Origin: Paenibacillus sp. FSL H3-0469
GTDB lineage: Bacteria; Bacillota; Bacilli; Paenibacillales; Paenibacillaceae
Length of the DNA stretch: 64,000 nucleotides
Direction of reading: 5' to 3'
Assembly: GCF_038051945.1 (NCBI RefSeq)
Contig: NZ_CP150302.1
Coordinates: 434,001 to 498,000 of the forward strand
Under the pieces are notes generated by a model, which saw only the letters and a program-made list of their open reading frames with translations, was not told the origin of the DNA and made no database searches. Below, in pieces: positions 33,170-42,000 of the stretch. The position numbers were made by a program, and so were the translations under genes. Position 1 is the first letter of the stretch. Each line of letters opens with the position of its first letter.

Positions 33170-33195
33170 CCATGCCTGAGCAGGCATGGTTTTTT
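33170..33195 (+). terminator. Terminator of kdpDE
   Basis: CCATGCCTG-AG-CAGGCATGG is a perfect 9-bp stem followed by six T. Confidence 0.92.
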
Positions 33196-33245
33196 GCTGT
33201 TCCGGGGGATGCTGCAAAAGCGGCTGGAGCGGCGTGCCGGCGGTA

Positions 33246-33311
33246 TTTTAACGTAATCTTAATCTGCTGAAGCAAACCCTAATCCTGAACTAATGGCGGG
33301 AGTGGTACGCT
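33246..33311 (+). promoter_or_regulatory. KdpE-type promoter 2
   Basis: TTTTAAC (33246) and TCTTAAT (33257) with 11-bp spacing, then 42 bases, then the -10-like TACGCT (33306-33311). The 40 bases before the -10 closely match those of promoter 3, including CTGAACTAATGG. It drives the 109-residue unknown protein. Confidence 0.7.
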
Positions 33312-33349
33312 GAATGCTGAAGTTAACCTACTGGAGAGAAGGCTTGGAG

Positions 33350-33679
33350 ATGGATGTATGGGTGAGAAATATCGGATGGGTTACGGTGTTGACGGCGCTG
33401 CTGGTGCTGATCAAGAGACAATATGACCGGATCTATCTGCTGCAGGAATGCACCTATGAGAATAGCGGGGTGTATGCTGCTGCTGCCCGTTTTGCCGGCG
33501 GGGCTTCGGCCCGTGAGGTCAGTGAGCTGCTTGTGACCAGCTTCGAGTTCGATCGTCAGGAGACGGAAGTGATCCTTGCCTGGGCGCTCCCGCACCGGAT
33601 GGAGGCGGACGGGGGTTATGGTGCTTTTATCGGGGCGGTCAACAGGGTGTTGGGTAAAGAGATTTACCATCCCTCCTGA
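33350..33679 (+). CDS. Unknown small membrane protein in the kdp locus
   Basis: A 109-residue protein not recognised as any family. It has one N-terminal hydrophobic helix (VWVRNIGWVTVLTALLVLI) followed by KRQYDR and a probably helical cytoplasmic region (AAAARFAGGASAREVSELLVTSFEFDRQETEVILAWALPHRM). It ends GAFIGAVNRVLGKEIYHPS. The start at 33350 has GAGAAGG seven bases upstream; an ATG at 33314 would precede the predicted transcript start. It has its own KdpE-type promoter and lies between kdpDE and kdpF. A role in KdpFABC assembly or sensing is inferred from position alone. Confidence 0.7.
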   Translation: MDVWVRNIGWVTVLTALLVLIKRQYDRIYLLQECTYENSGVYAAAARFAGGASAREVSELLVTSFEFDRQETEVILAWALPHRMEADGGYGAFIGAVNRVLGKEIYHPS

Positions 33680-33681
33680 AG

Positions 33682-33747
33682 TCTTAATACAATCTTAATG
33701 CGCCTGAGGAAACCCTTACCCTGAACTAATGGGAGAAATGATACGCT
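33682..33747 (+). promoter_or_regulatory. KdpE-type promoter 3 (kdpFABC operon)
   Basis: TCTTAAT at 33682 and 33693 (11-bp spacing), 42 bases, then TACGCT (33742-33747). The operator core is identical to that of promoter 1 over TCTTAATACAATCTTAATG. Confidence 0.75.
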
Positions 33748-33800
33748 AGACCGGAAGTTACAAGAGAGAGATTACCATAAGGTGAGGAGTGGCAAAGACG

Positions 33801-33908
33801 ATGATGGATGTGTATATGACGGCAATGCTGGCAGCAATATTCACCGTGTTCTACGCGTTTGTACAATGGTGCAGCCGTGTGACCGATGAGCAAGGAGGGA
33901 CGGAGTAA
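33801..33908 (+). CDS. 35-residue single-helix membrane peptide upstream of kdpF
   Basis: A small gene translating to a 35-residue peptide that starts MMDVYMTAMLAAIFTVFYA and ends WCSRVTDEQGGTE. It has one transmembrane helix and a short polar tail. GGTGAGGAGTGG precedes two ATG codons (33801, 33804). Its stop codon TAA overlaps the kdpF ATG by one base, and the kdpF ribosome site AAGGAGGG lies within its coding end, so the two are translationally coupled. It is not KdpF itself. Comparable small membrane peptides precede kdpF in some other bacteria; I do not recognise a named family with certainty. Confidence 0.72.
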   Translation: MMDVYMTAMLAAIFTVFYAFVQWCSRVTDEQGGTE

Positions 33909-33985
33909 TGGCGGTTGTCCTTGGAGCTACTGTGCTGCTGTTTCTGTATTTGGGCTATGCTTTGATTCATCCCGAGAAATTCTAA
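33908..33985 (+). CDS. kdpF: KdpF, small subunit of the potassium-transporting ATPase
   Basis: A 25-residue, almost wholly hydrophobic peptide whose end LYLGYALIHPEKF matches the conserved KdpF pattern of a single helix ending YALI-x-PE-F. KdpF stabilises the KdpABC complex in the membrane. AAGGAGGG at about 33892-33899 is well placed. It begins within the stop of the preceding 35-residue gene and is followed 20 bases later by kdpA. Confidence 0.88.
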   Translation: MAVVLGATVLLFLYLGYALIHPEKF

Positions 33986-34004
33986 CTACTAAGGAGGGCC
34001 ATCC

Positions 34005-35681
34005 GTGGGGATTGTGCAGATTGTAGTCGTCATCTTAATACTCGTACTGCTGGTGAAGCCGGTGGGCACTTATCTATATCATGTATTCTCTAATGAACCG
34101 AACCGGACAGACCGGGTGTTCGGCGCAGCGGAGAAGGGGATTTATCGTCTGATCGGGCTGAAGCAGCGGGGCGGGATGTCCTGGAAGAAATATGCGCTCA
34201 GCTTCATCGTAACGAACATTGTACTGGTGGTATTCAGTTATCTCTTTCTACGGCTGCAAAAGGGGCTTCCGCTCAACCCGGGCGGGATTGGCAATATGGA
34301 AGAGACGCTTACCTTCAACACGGTGATCAGCTTCATGACCAATACGAATCTGCAGCATTACAGCGGGGAGACGGGCGTGTCGTACTTCTCACAGATGGCG
34401 GTCATGACGATGCTGATGTTCACCTCGGCTGCCAGCGGCTTCTCGGTCGCGGTTGCTTTTGTCAGAGGGATTACAGGCCGCGGCTCGGTGGGGAACTTCT
34501 TCGAGGACTTCGTCAAAGCGCATATCCGGATCTTCATTCCGCTGGCACTGCTTGTAACACTGGCGCTTGTAGCGCTGCATGTGCCGCAGACCCTGAAACC
34601 TACGCTGGAAGTGAACACGCTCGAAGGGCAGACCCAGCAGATTGCGATCGGTCCGGTGGCCTCCCTGGAGTCCATTAAGCACATCGGCACGAACGGCGGA
34701 GGCTTCTTCGGAGCCAACGCTGCGCATCCATTTGAGAATCCGGGACCGCTGAGCAATGTGCTGGAGATCCTCTCCATGTGGCTGCTGCCCGCATCTCTGC
34801 CGTATATGTACGGGAAGTTCGCCGGGAACAAGCGGCAGGGCTGGATGATTTTTGGCGCGATGATGACGCTGTTCGTGGTATTGCTCGGAGTGAATTACGC
34901 TGCGGAAAGTGCGGGCAACCCGGCGATTAACGCCATGGGCATAGACGCTTCACAGGGTAGCATGGAGGGCAAAGAGGTCCGGTTCGGCATCGCACAGTCC
35001 GCGCTGTTCACCACCGTTACAACGGCGGCCACTACCGGCAGTGTGAACAATATGCATGATACGCTGACGCCGCTCGGCAGTATTACCCCGCTGACCCTCA
35101 TGATGCTGAATAACGTGTTCGGCGGAAAAGGTGTCGGGCTGATCAATATGCTCATGTATGCGATCCTCGGCGTGTTCCTCTGCGGGCTGATGGTGGGCCG
35201 GACGCCGGAGTTCCTGGGCCGCAAAATTGAAGCGCGGGAGATGAAGCTGATCGCCATCGCGATTCTGATTCATCCGCTGATTATACTGGTGCCGACAGCG
35301 GCTGCTTTTCTGACAGAGCTTGGTAAAGGCAGTATCAGTAACCCCGGCTTCCACGGAATGACCCAAGTGCTGTATGAATACGTATCGGCTGCGGCCAATA
35401 ACGGCTCAGGCTTCGAAGGGCTGGCGGATAATACCTCCTTCTGGAATATCACCACTGGGGTTGTCATGCTGCTGGGCCGGTATGTCTCGATGATCGCCAT
35501 GCTGGCGGTTGCCGGTTCCCTGCTGCGCAAGAAGCCGGTGCCGGAGACCATTGGGACCTTCCGCACAGATAACGGCCTGTTCACTGGCATCCTGATTGGT
35601 ACGGTGCTGATTATCGGAGCGCTGACCTTCCTGCCGGTGATTGTCCTCGGTCCGGTTGCAGAATATTTGACTTTACGGTAG
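34005..35681 (+). CDS. kdpA: Potassium-transporting ATPase subunit A
   Basis: A 558-residue membrane protein of normal KdpA length with ten or more transmembrane helices. The four pore-loop segments that form the K+ selectivity filter are seen: NTNLQHYSG near residue 113, GTNGGGFFGANAAHPFENP near 227, TTAATTGSVNNMHD near 350 and AANNGSGFEGL near 465. It forms the K+ channel-like part of the high-affinity KdpFABC pump. It starts with GTG at 34005, seven bases after AAGGAGG. KdpB follows 19 bases later. Confidence 0.97.
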   Translation: MGIVQIVVVILILVLLVKPVGTYLYHVFSNEPNRTDRVFGAAEKGIYRLIGLKQRGGMSWKKYALSFIVTNIVLVVFSYLFLRLQKGLPLNPGGIGNMEETLTFNTVISFMTNTNLQHYSGETGVSYFSQMAVMTMLMFTSAASGFSVAVAFVRGITGRGSVGNFFEDFVKAHIRIFIPLALLVTLALVALHVPQTLKPTLEVNTLEGQTQQIAIGPVASLESIKHIGTNGGGFFGANAAHPFENPGPLSNVLEILSMWLLPASLPYMYGKFAGNKRQGWMIFGAMMTLFVVLLGVNYAAESAGNPAINAMGIDASQGSMEGKEVRFGIAQSALFTTVTTAATTGSVNNMHDTLTPLGSITPLTLMMLNNVFGGKGVGLINMLMYAILGVFLCGLMVGRTPEFLGRKIEAREMKLIAIAILIHPLIILVPTAAAFLTELGKGSISNPGFHGMTQVLYEYVSAAANNGSGFEGLADNTSFWNITTGVVMLLGRYVSMIAMLAVAGSLLRKKPVPETIGTFRTDNGLFTGILIGTVLIIGALTFLPVIVLGPVAEYLTLR

Positions 35682-35699
35682 GGAGAGGGAGAGAAGAGA

Positions 35700-37733
35700 A
35701 TGAGTACTGTACACAAAAAGAAGCTGCTGACGGGTCCCATCCTGCTAAGTGCTGCCAAGGATAGTCTGGTGAAGCTGAACCCGGTGACGCTAATGAAGAA
35801 TCCGGTCATGTTCGTCGTGGAGGTTGGGACGGTTATCGTCTTGCTCATGGTGCTTGCGCCCGGGTATTTCCATGCGGAGCATGCGGTAGGCTTCAATATA
35901 ACCGTATTCTTCATCCTGCTGTTTACCGTGCTGTTTGCTAACTTCGCGGAAGCGCTGGCGGAGGGCCGGGGCAAGGCACAAGCCGATTCGCTCAAAAAAA
36001 CCAAACAGGACATCACCGCCAATAAGGTGGCAGGATCAGGAGTCAAGCAGGTGCCGGCCTCTGAGCTGCGCAAAGGCGATATCGTAATCGTCAGCCAGGG
36101 CGAACTGATTCCCGGCGACGGGGAAGTGACCGAGGGGCTGGCTTCTGTGGACGAATCGGCCATCACCGGGGAGTCGGCTCCGGTCATTAAGGAAGCCGGA
36201 GGCGACTTCGGCTCCGTGACCGGCGGTACCCGCGTAGTCAGCGACCAGATCAAGGTGCGGATCACCAGTGATCCGGGGGAATCGTTCCTGGACCGGATGA
36301 TCTCACTGGTCGAAGGCGCGAAGCGCCAGAAGACACCGAATGAGATTGCTCTGAACACGCTGCTGATCAGCCTCACGATTATTTTCCTGATTGTCGTCGT
36401 CACCCTGCGTCCCATCGCGGATTATATCGGGGTGAAGCTGGAGATTCCGGTCATGATCGCACTCTTGGTCTGCCTGATTCCGACCACCATCGGCGGGCTG
36501 CTGTCGGCCATCGGGATTGCGGGCATGGACCGGGTGACGCAGTTCAACGTCCTGGCGATGTCCGGGAAGGCGGTGGAAGCTGCCGGGGATATCAACACGA
36601 TGATTCTGGATAAGACGGGGACGATTACCTTCGGGAACCGGATGGCCAGTGAGTTCGTTGCGGTAGGCGAAGCAACTGTAGCCGAGCTTGCGTCCTGGGC
36701 GGCGGTCAGCTCGCTGAAGGATGAGACGCCCGAAGGGCGCTCTGTCCTGGAGCTGGCGAAGAAGCTGGAACTCCAATATGACTACAGCCTCGCGGACGGC
36801 GGGGAGTTCATTGAGTTCAAGGCAGAGAGCCGGATGAGCGGGATGGATCTGCGGGACGGGCGCTCAGTGCGTAAGGGAGCGGTCGATTCCGTGAAGAAGT
36901 GGGTGCTGTCCCGGGGCGGTGCCGTACCGTCCGATCTGGATACCAACTCGGATGCCATTGCACGGCTGGGCGGCACTCCGCTCGCGGTTGCCGTAGACAA
37001 CCGGATTTATGGGCTGATCTATCTGAAGGATACGGTGAAGCCCGGGATGAAGGAGCGATTCGACGAGCTGCGCAGCATGGGGATCAAGACGATCATGTGT
37101 ACAGGGGACAACCCGCTGACCGCCGCTACGATTGCCCGTGAAGCCGGAGTCGATGATTTCATTGCCGAGAGTACCCCGGAAGATAAGATTGCGGTAATCC
37201 GCCGGGAGCAGAACGAGGGCAAGCTAGTAGCTATGACTGGAGACGGAACCAACGATGCTCCGGCGCTGGCTCAGGCCGATGTGGGGCTGGCGATGAACAG
37301 CGGGACAACCGCTGCCAAGGAAGCGGCCAATATGGTCGATCTGGATTCTGATCCGTCCAAGATCATCGAGGTTGTAGCTATCGGGAAGCAGCTCCTGATG
37401 ACACGCGGGGCACTGACCACGTTCAGTATCGCTAACGATATTGCCAAATATTTTGCGATCATTCCGGCGATGTTCACGCTCGCTATTCCTGAGATGGAAG
37501 CCCTGAACATCATGGGGTTGGGTTCCCCAAGCTCGGCAATTATATCGGCGCTGATCTTCAATGCCATCATCATCCCGCTGCTGATTCCGCTCGCTATGCG
37601 CGGGGTCTCCTATAAGCCGATGAGCTCCTCCAGACTGCTGACGCGCAACATTGTCATCTATGGTCTGGGCGGAGTCGCTGTTCCATTCGCCGGGATCAAG
37701 CTGATTGATATGATCGTCAGTATATGGATCTAG
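35700..37733 (+). CDS. kdpB: Potassium-transporting ATPase subunit B (P-type ATPase)
   Basis: A 677-residue P-type ATPase catalytic subunit of usual size. The actuator TGE loop is TGESAP near residue 158, and the phosphorylated Asp is in DKTGT near 304. [16 protein letters not shown] is the nucleotide-binding segment, and the hinge motif [18 protein letters not shown] lies near 510. It hydrolyses ATP to drive K+ import through KdpA. GGAGAGGGAGAG precedes the ATG. It lies between kdpA and kdpC in one operon. Confidence 0.97.
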   Translation: MSTVHKKKLLTGPILLSAAKDSLVKLNPVTLMKNPVMFVVEVGTVIVLLMVLAPGYFHAEHAVGFNITVFFILLFTVLFANFAEALAEGRGKAQADSLKKTKQDITANKVAGSGVKQVPASELRKGDIVIVSQGELIPGDGEVTEGLASVDESAITGESAPVIKEAGGDFGSVTGGTRVVSDQIKVRITSDPGESFLDRMISLVEGAKRQKTPNEIALNTLLISLTIIFLIVVVTLRPIADYIGVKLEIPVMIALLVCLIPTTIGGLLSAIGIAGMDRVTQFNVLAMSGKAVEAAGDINTMILDKTGTITFGNRMASEFVAVGEATVAELASWAAVSSLKDETPEGRSVLELAKKLELQYDYSLADGGEFIEFKAESRMSGMDLRDGRSVRKGAVDSVKKWVLSRGGAVPSDLDTNSDAIARLGGTPLAVAVDNRIYGLIYLKDTVKPGMKERFDELRSMGIKTIMCTGDNPLTAATIAREAGVDDFIAESTPEDKIAVIRREQNEGKLVAMTGDGTNDAPALAQADVGLAMNSGTTAAKEAANMVDLDSDPSKIIEVVAIGKQLLMTRGALTTFSIANDIAKYFAIIPAMFTLAIPEMEALNIMGLGSPSSAIISALIFNAIIIPLLIPLAMRGVSYKPMSSSRLLTRNIVIYGLGGVAVPFAGIKLIDMIVSIWI

Positions 37734-37779
37734 AAGAAGTCCGGCAGACGATTGACTATACAAGGAGGGCGTAATCATC

Positions 37780-38400
37780 ATGGCACAATCTATTCATGAG
37801 ACAACCGGAGAGCAGGACTCCGCTTCAAAAGCAGATTTTTTCTTCACTACAGTGAGGTTAAGCATCGTATTCATTATTCTCTGCGGAATGATCTATCCGC
37901 TGGCTTCCACCGCGCTTGCCCAGGTGCTGATGCCTGCCCAGGCGAACGGCAGCCTGCTGAAGGATACGTCCGGGAAGGTGGTCGGTTCTGCGCTGATCGG
38001 GCAGAGCTTCACGAACCAGGCTATGTTCCAAAGCCGTGTGTCGAGTATCGGGTACAAGGCCGAGGCTTCGGGATCGAATAACTACGGGCCATCGAATCCT
38101 GATATGCTTCAGCGGACCAAGGATTCCATTGCCCAGTGGAAGCTGGATAATCCCGGCGTCCCAGTAAGTCAGCTCCCTGTGGATCTGATTACGAATTCCG
38201 GCTCGGGTCTTGATCCGCATATTTCACCGGCTGCGGCGCTCGTGCAGGTTCCCCGGATCAGCAAGCTGACCGGCATTCCGGCAGATACCCTTGAAGCGCT
38301 GGTGAAGGAACATACGGAAGGGCGCGATCTGGAACTGTTCGGAGAGAAACGGGTGAATGTGCTGAAGCTGAATCTGGCGCTGACGGAGATAGCGAAGTAA
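37780..38400 (+). CDS. kdpC: Potassium-transporting ATPase subunit C
   Basis: A 206-residue KdpC with one N-terminal membrane helix (FFFTTVRLSIVFIILCGMIYPLASTALAQVL). The conserved periplasmic parts are GSALIGQSF, FQSRVSS, ASGSNNYGPSNPDMLQR, and DLITNSGSGLDPHISPAAALVQVPRI, followed by LVKEHTEGRDLELFGEKRVNVLKLNLAL. It assists assembly and nucleotide affinity of the pump. AAGGAGG precedes ATG 37780. It is followed 56 bases later by the tandem KdpD-like gene. Confidence 0.97.
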   Translation: MAQSIHETTGEQDSASKADFFFTTVRLSIVFIILCGMIYPLASTALAQVLMPAQANGSLLKDTSGKVVGSALIGQSFTNQAMFQSRVSSIGYKAEASGSNNYGPSNPDMLQRTKDSIAQWKLDNPGVPVSQLPVDLITNSGSGLDPHISPAAALVQVPRISKLTGIPADTLEALVKEHTEGRDLELFGEKRVNVLKLNLALTEIAK

Positions 38401-38456
38401 GCTTAATCCATACAGACCGCTTCCTCCAGTTGTGAGAATAGAAAGAAGGTGAATCC

Positions 38457-40778
38457 GTGGCGCCCTATAAACGCAAGTCTCCCGAGGAGATTCTATATTC
38501 TATCTACCAGCTCCAGCGGGGACGGCTGAAGATCATCATCGGCTCGGTTAGCGGCTCCGGCAAAACCTATCATATGCTGGAGGAAGGCAAGCTGCTGAAG
38601 CATCAGGGGATCGATGTCGTGATCAGTGCAGTCTCCACTATGGGCCGGGCGGAGACGGTTCAGCAGCTTGGCGATCTGGAGCGTGTGCCCAGTATTCACT
38701 GGCTGAAGGACGGCAAAGAAGAGAAGGATCTGCCGCTGGAGGCTCTGGTGGAGCGCAACCCTGAGGTGCTGCTGGTCGATGGTCTGGCCCACCGTAACCG
38801 TACAGAGGCCCGCTTCCCGACCAGGCTTGCGGACATCCGTTATCTGATGGATCAGGGCATCAGCGTAATCACTACTATTAATGTCTATGAGCTGGCTGGT
38901 GTGGGGGAGCAAATCTATGAAATGACCGGCATCCGTGCGGATTGCACTGTGCCGCTCAATACACTGGAACTCGCCGATGAGGTACGGCTGATCGATGTGT
39001 CCCCGGAGACCATTCTCAAGCGGCTGGAGGAGGGAGTGCTTGGAGAGGGCGCGCACCCGGCTCTATCCCTCAGAGGCAACCTTGGCGTACTCCGTGAGGT
39101 GTCGCTGCGGCTGATGGCGGAAGGGGTCAATGATTCCCTGGAAAAGCACCGCGAGGCCGAGGGACTGATAGGCCCATCCGGCGCGACAGAGCGTATCCTG
39201 GTATCCGCGCAGTATCACTGGAATGGTTCCCTCTATATTAGAAGAGGACAGCAGATTGCCAAACGGCTGAACGGAGACCTGCTTATCGTTACCTTCCTCC
39301 TGCGCGGCCGCCCGCTGACCAAGGATCAGCAGGTATTCAAGCGCTCCATCCGCAAGCTGACAGAACGGATTCAGGCCCGGTTCGAGGAGCTGGAGCTGCT
39401 GCGTCTGCGGATGCTGCCCACCATGCTTGTGCGCTATGCCATTCAGAACAATGTCACCCGAATTGTGATGGGGCATTCGCAGAAAAGCCGCTGGCAGGAG
39501 AAGTGGCAAGGCTCCATTGCCAGCCGTGTCCTGCGCCGGACGCGTAATATTGACGTGTTCCTGATGGCTGACCGTGCCGAGCAGGAAGGAGAGCGGGTGC
39601 TGCCCGTCCGTCCCGCCGTGAAGAAGGCGGCAGAACCGTTCCACCGGCTGACCGGCCGGGAGCTGGAGCGGCGGATCGAAGATATCCGCCGGGGTACCTT
39701 CAAGGTGTATATTGGCGCAGCCCCCGGCGTTGGCAAAACCTACAAGATGCTCCAGGAAGGCAATCTGCTGCTGGGCAGGGGCATCGATGTGGTCATCGGG
39801 CTGCTGGAGACTCATGGGAGAGAGGAAACCGGCAAGCAGGTGGGCGGGTTAACGATGATTCCGAGAGCGCGGATTGCCTACCAGTCCACCGAGCTTACGG
39901 AGATGGACACAGCGGCCATTATCGCCCGCCGTCCCGAGGTGGTGCTGGTGGATGAGCTGGCCCACACCAATGTTCCCGGAAGCCTGACCCGCAAGCGTTA
40001 CGAGGATGTCATCCAGCTGCTGGAGAACGGGATCTCTGTCATTACCACGGTCAATGTGCAGCATTTGGAGAGCCTGAACGATGCGGTGGAGCAGTTAACC
40101 GGCGTGCGTGTGCGCGAGACGGTGCCGGATGCCATTCTGCGGATGGCGAGTGAGGTGGAGCTGATTGATGTCACTCCGCAGATGCTGCAGCAGCGGATGC
40201 GGGAAGGGAAGATCTATGCGCGGGAGAAGGTCAATCAGGCGCTGGAGTCTTTTTTCAAAATAGGTAATCTGATCGCGCTGCGTGAGCTGGCCCTGCGCGA
40301 GATTGCCGATGATGTGGATGAGCGGCTGGAGGCCTGGGAACGGGAGCCTGCCTTGCGCGGACCGTGGAGCAGAAGGGAGGTCATCTTCGTCTGTGTAGAC
40401 ACAGGGCCGCAGGCTGAACGGCTGGTCCGCCGCGGCTTCCGCATTGCACACCGCCTGAAGGCGGAGTGGCATGTACACTACGTGCACTGTGCCCGCATGA
40501 AGACGGTGGAGGAGCAGAAGCGGCTGGATACGCTGAAGGCTCTGACCGAACGGCTGGGCGGGGTAATGGACATTACGGAGGCGGGAAGCCGCAAGCATCT
40601 CTATAAGCATCTGCTCCAGCGGATGAATGACATGCAGACTACGCAGGTTATCATCGGCCAGTCCCGCAGACACTTCCTGCGCAGCCTGTTCTCGGTGAGC
40701 TTCGTTCAATATCTGCTGCGGCATGCCCGGCATATGGATATGCTGATCGTGGCCGTTCATACGCAGATGATGGAATGA
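38457..40778 (+). CDS. Tandem double KdpD sensor protein without kinase domain
   Basis: A 773-residue protein made of two consecutive KdpD N-terminal units, each a KdpD nucleotide-binding domain followed by a USP-like domain. There are no membrane helices, HisKA or HATPase domains. Unit 1 covers about 1-395, with Walker A GSVSGSGKT and a degenerate LLVDGLAHRN. Unit 2 covers about 398-773, with canonical GAAPGVGKT and LVDELAHTNVPGS. N-terminal-only KdpD proteins are known in some cyanobacteria and Bacilli, but a tandem fusion is unusual. GTG 38457 follows GAAGGTGA. As last gene of the kdp operon it could be a cytoplasmic modulator of KdpD or of the pump. Confidence 0.88.
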   Translation: MAPYKRKSPEEILYSIYQLQRGRLKIIIGSVSGSGKTYHMLEEGKLLKHQGIDVVISAVSTMGRAETVQQLGDLERVPSIHWLKDGKEEKDLPLEALVERNPEVLLVDGLAHRNRTEARFPTRLADIRYLMDQGISVITTINVYELAGVGEQIYEMTGIRADCTVPLNTLELADEVRLIDVSPETILKRLEEGVLGEGAHPALSLRGNLGVLREVSLRLMAEGVNDSLEKHREAEGLIGPSGATERILVSAQYHWNGSLYIRRGQQIAKRLNGDLLIVTFLLRGRPLTKDQQVFKRSIRKLTERIQARFEELELLRLRMLPTMLVRYAIQNNVTRIVMGHSQKSRWQEKWQGSIASRVLRRTRNIDVFLMADRAEQEGERVLPVRPAVKKAAEPFHRLTGRELERRIEDIRRGTFKVYIGAAPGVGKTYKMLQEGNLLLGRGIDVVIGLLETHGREETGKQVGGLTMIPRARIAYQSTELTEMDTAAIIARRPEVVLVDELAHTNVPGSLTRKRYEDVIQLLENGISVITTVNVQHLESLNDAVEQLTGVRVRETVPDAILRMASEVELIDVTPQMLQQRMREGKIYAREKVNQALESFFKIGNLIALRELALREIADDVDERLEAWEREPALRGPWSRREVIFVCVDTGPQAERLVRRGFRIAHRLKAEWHVHYVHCARMKTVEEQKRLDTLKALTERLGGVMDITEAGSRKHLYKHLLQRMNDMQTTQVIIGQSRRHFLRSLFSVSFVQYLLRHARHMDMLIVAVHTQMME

Positions 40779-40893
40779 GGCGGCTTGGCGTCATAGGAGC
40801 GATAAGGTAATGTACAATTTACACGGGTTTGTTCAGTAATTGACATCCCTGGCACCATTGGCAATTGCGCGATTGAGTCCCCGCCGCTAACAT

Positions 40894-40911
40894 AATGAAC
40901 AGATGTTCATT
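40894..40911. promoter_or_regulatory. Inverted repeat operator before the ketopantoate reductase-like gene
   Basis: AATGAAC-AGAT-GTTCATT is a perfect dyad 37 bases upstream of the ATG at 40948. It fits a TetR-type site but differs from the flavin operators. No clear -35/-10 pair is seen nearby. Confidence 0.6.
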
Positions 40912-40947
40912 TAAATACAACTGTTTGAAGCGGAGAGGGGATTCGAA

Positions 40948-41889
40948 ATGCGAATATTAGTGATCGGTGCAGGGGTAATAGGCAGTTATTTGGCACATGT
41001 GCTGGTACGGGGCGGGAATGAGGTCACCATACTGGCCAGAACGAAGCGGGCGGGCCAATTGCAGAAGGACGGACTGGTCCTTCGGCATTATTTTCAGCGC
41101 AAAACGACTGTGGATCAGGTGAAGGTGATATCCGAACTGCGGAGGGACGATGTCTATGATCTGATCTTCGTAGTGATGAAATACAATGACTTCCCGGCCG
41201 TGCTGCCGGCGCTGGCGGACAACGACAGTAAGAATATTGTGCTTGTCGGCAATAACGGAGATACCCGCGGGATGCAGCAGTTCTTCAACGAGAATAGCCG
41301 GATTCCGCAGAATATTGCGTTTGGCTTCCAGATTAACGGGGGGACCCGTGAGGAAGACGGGCGTGTCATCGTTGTAAGCGGTGGCGGCAAGATGGTGCTG
41401 GGCAGTCTGGAGGGTGAGGTTCCGTTCAGGACAGAGCTTGCGGAGGCCTTCCGGCAGACGAAGTATAAGCTGGATTATTCTCAGGATATTAACGCGTGGC
41501 TCCTGAGTCACATTGTTTCAATTGTCCCGGTGATGTCGGTCATTTATCTCTATGATTTTGATCTGGCAAAAGCAAGCAAAGACTCCGCCCGCTGGAAACA
41601 GGCGGTTGCCCTAATGGATGAAGGGTTCCGCGTGCTCTCCGCACTGGGCTTACCCGTTAATCCCGCCTCCCTGGTTAACGGGGCGAAAAAGCACCCGGCA
41701 CTGCTCGCCCAAGGGTTGAGACTGGTTCAAAAGCTGCCCTTCATGAAGCTGATCGATGGCTCATTTAGCGAGATTGCAGCGCTCTATCAAGCCTTTGAAC
41801 CTCTGATGCAGCAAGCCCGTCTGTCCACACCGGCGTGGGATGACTTCAAGCAGCAGACGATGAGGAAATATGCGTTGGAGCAGGCCTAG
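40948..41889 (+). CDS. Ketopantoate reductase family (PanE/ApbA-like) protein
   Basis: A 313-residue protein with the N-terminal NADP(H) motif ILVIGAGVIGSYLAHVLVRGGNEVTILAR. DLIFVVMKYND is in the usual position near residue 74, and the C-terminal helical domain is of the PanE/ApbA family. The catalytic Lys of true ketopantoate reductase (in a LNKL-type segment) is not evident; NAWLLSHIVS occupies that area. A role in pantothenate synthesis is therefore doubtful, and it may be an uncharacterised oxidoreductase. GGAGAGGGG precedes the ATG. A long hairpin terminator follows. Confidence 0.78.
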   Translation: MRILVIGAGVIGSYLAHVLVRGGNEVTILARTKRAGQLQKDGLVLRHYFQRKTTVDQVKVISELRRDDVYDLIFVVMKYNDFPAVLPALADNDSKNIVLVGNNGDTRGMQQFFNENSRIPQNIAFGFQINGGTREEDGRVIVVSGGGKMVLGSLEGEVPFRTELAEAFRQTKYKLDYSQDINAWLLSHIVSIVPVMSVIYLYDFDLAKASKDSARWKQAVALMDEGFRVLSALGLPVNPASLVNGAKKHPALLAQGLRLVQKLPFMKLIDGSFSEIAALYQAFEPLMQQARLSTPAWDDFKQQTMRKYALEQA

Positions 41890-41928
41890 GATGAACGGAT
41901 TCATGGAGACAAATCGACTCCACCAACG

Positions 41929-41980
41929 AACAGCTCAGGAAGCTCCGCTTAGGCGGAGTTTGCTGGGCTGTTCTTGCTCT
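41929..41980 (+). terminator. Long-stem terminator after the PanE-like gene
   Basis: The arms 41929-41948 and 41953-41972 pair with a single mismatch and a TTAG loop, followed by CTTGCTCTTG. The 20-bp stem is unusually long. Confidence 0.75.
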
Positions 41981-42000
41981 TGCGAGTAGGTGAAGGACCA

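Noticed and set aside
35270..36415. 381-codon antisense frame over kdpA and kdpB
   Set aside because: Both kdp genes carry diagnostic motifs here; the antisense product is low-complexity and Ser/Thr-rich.
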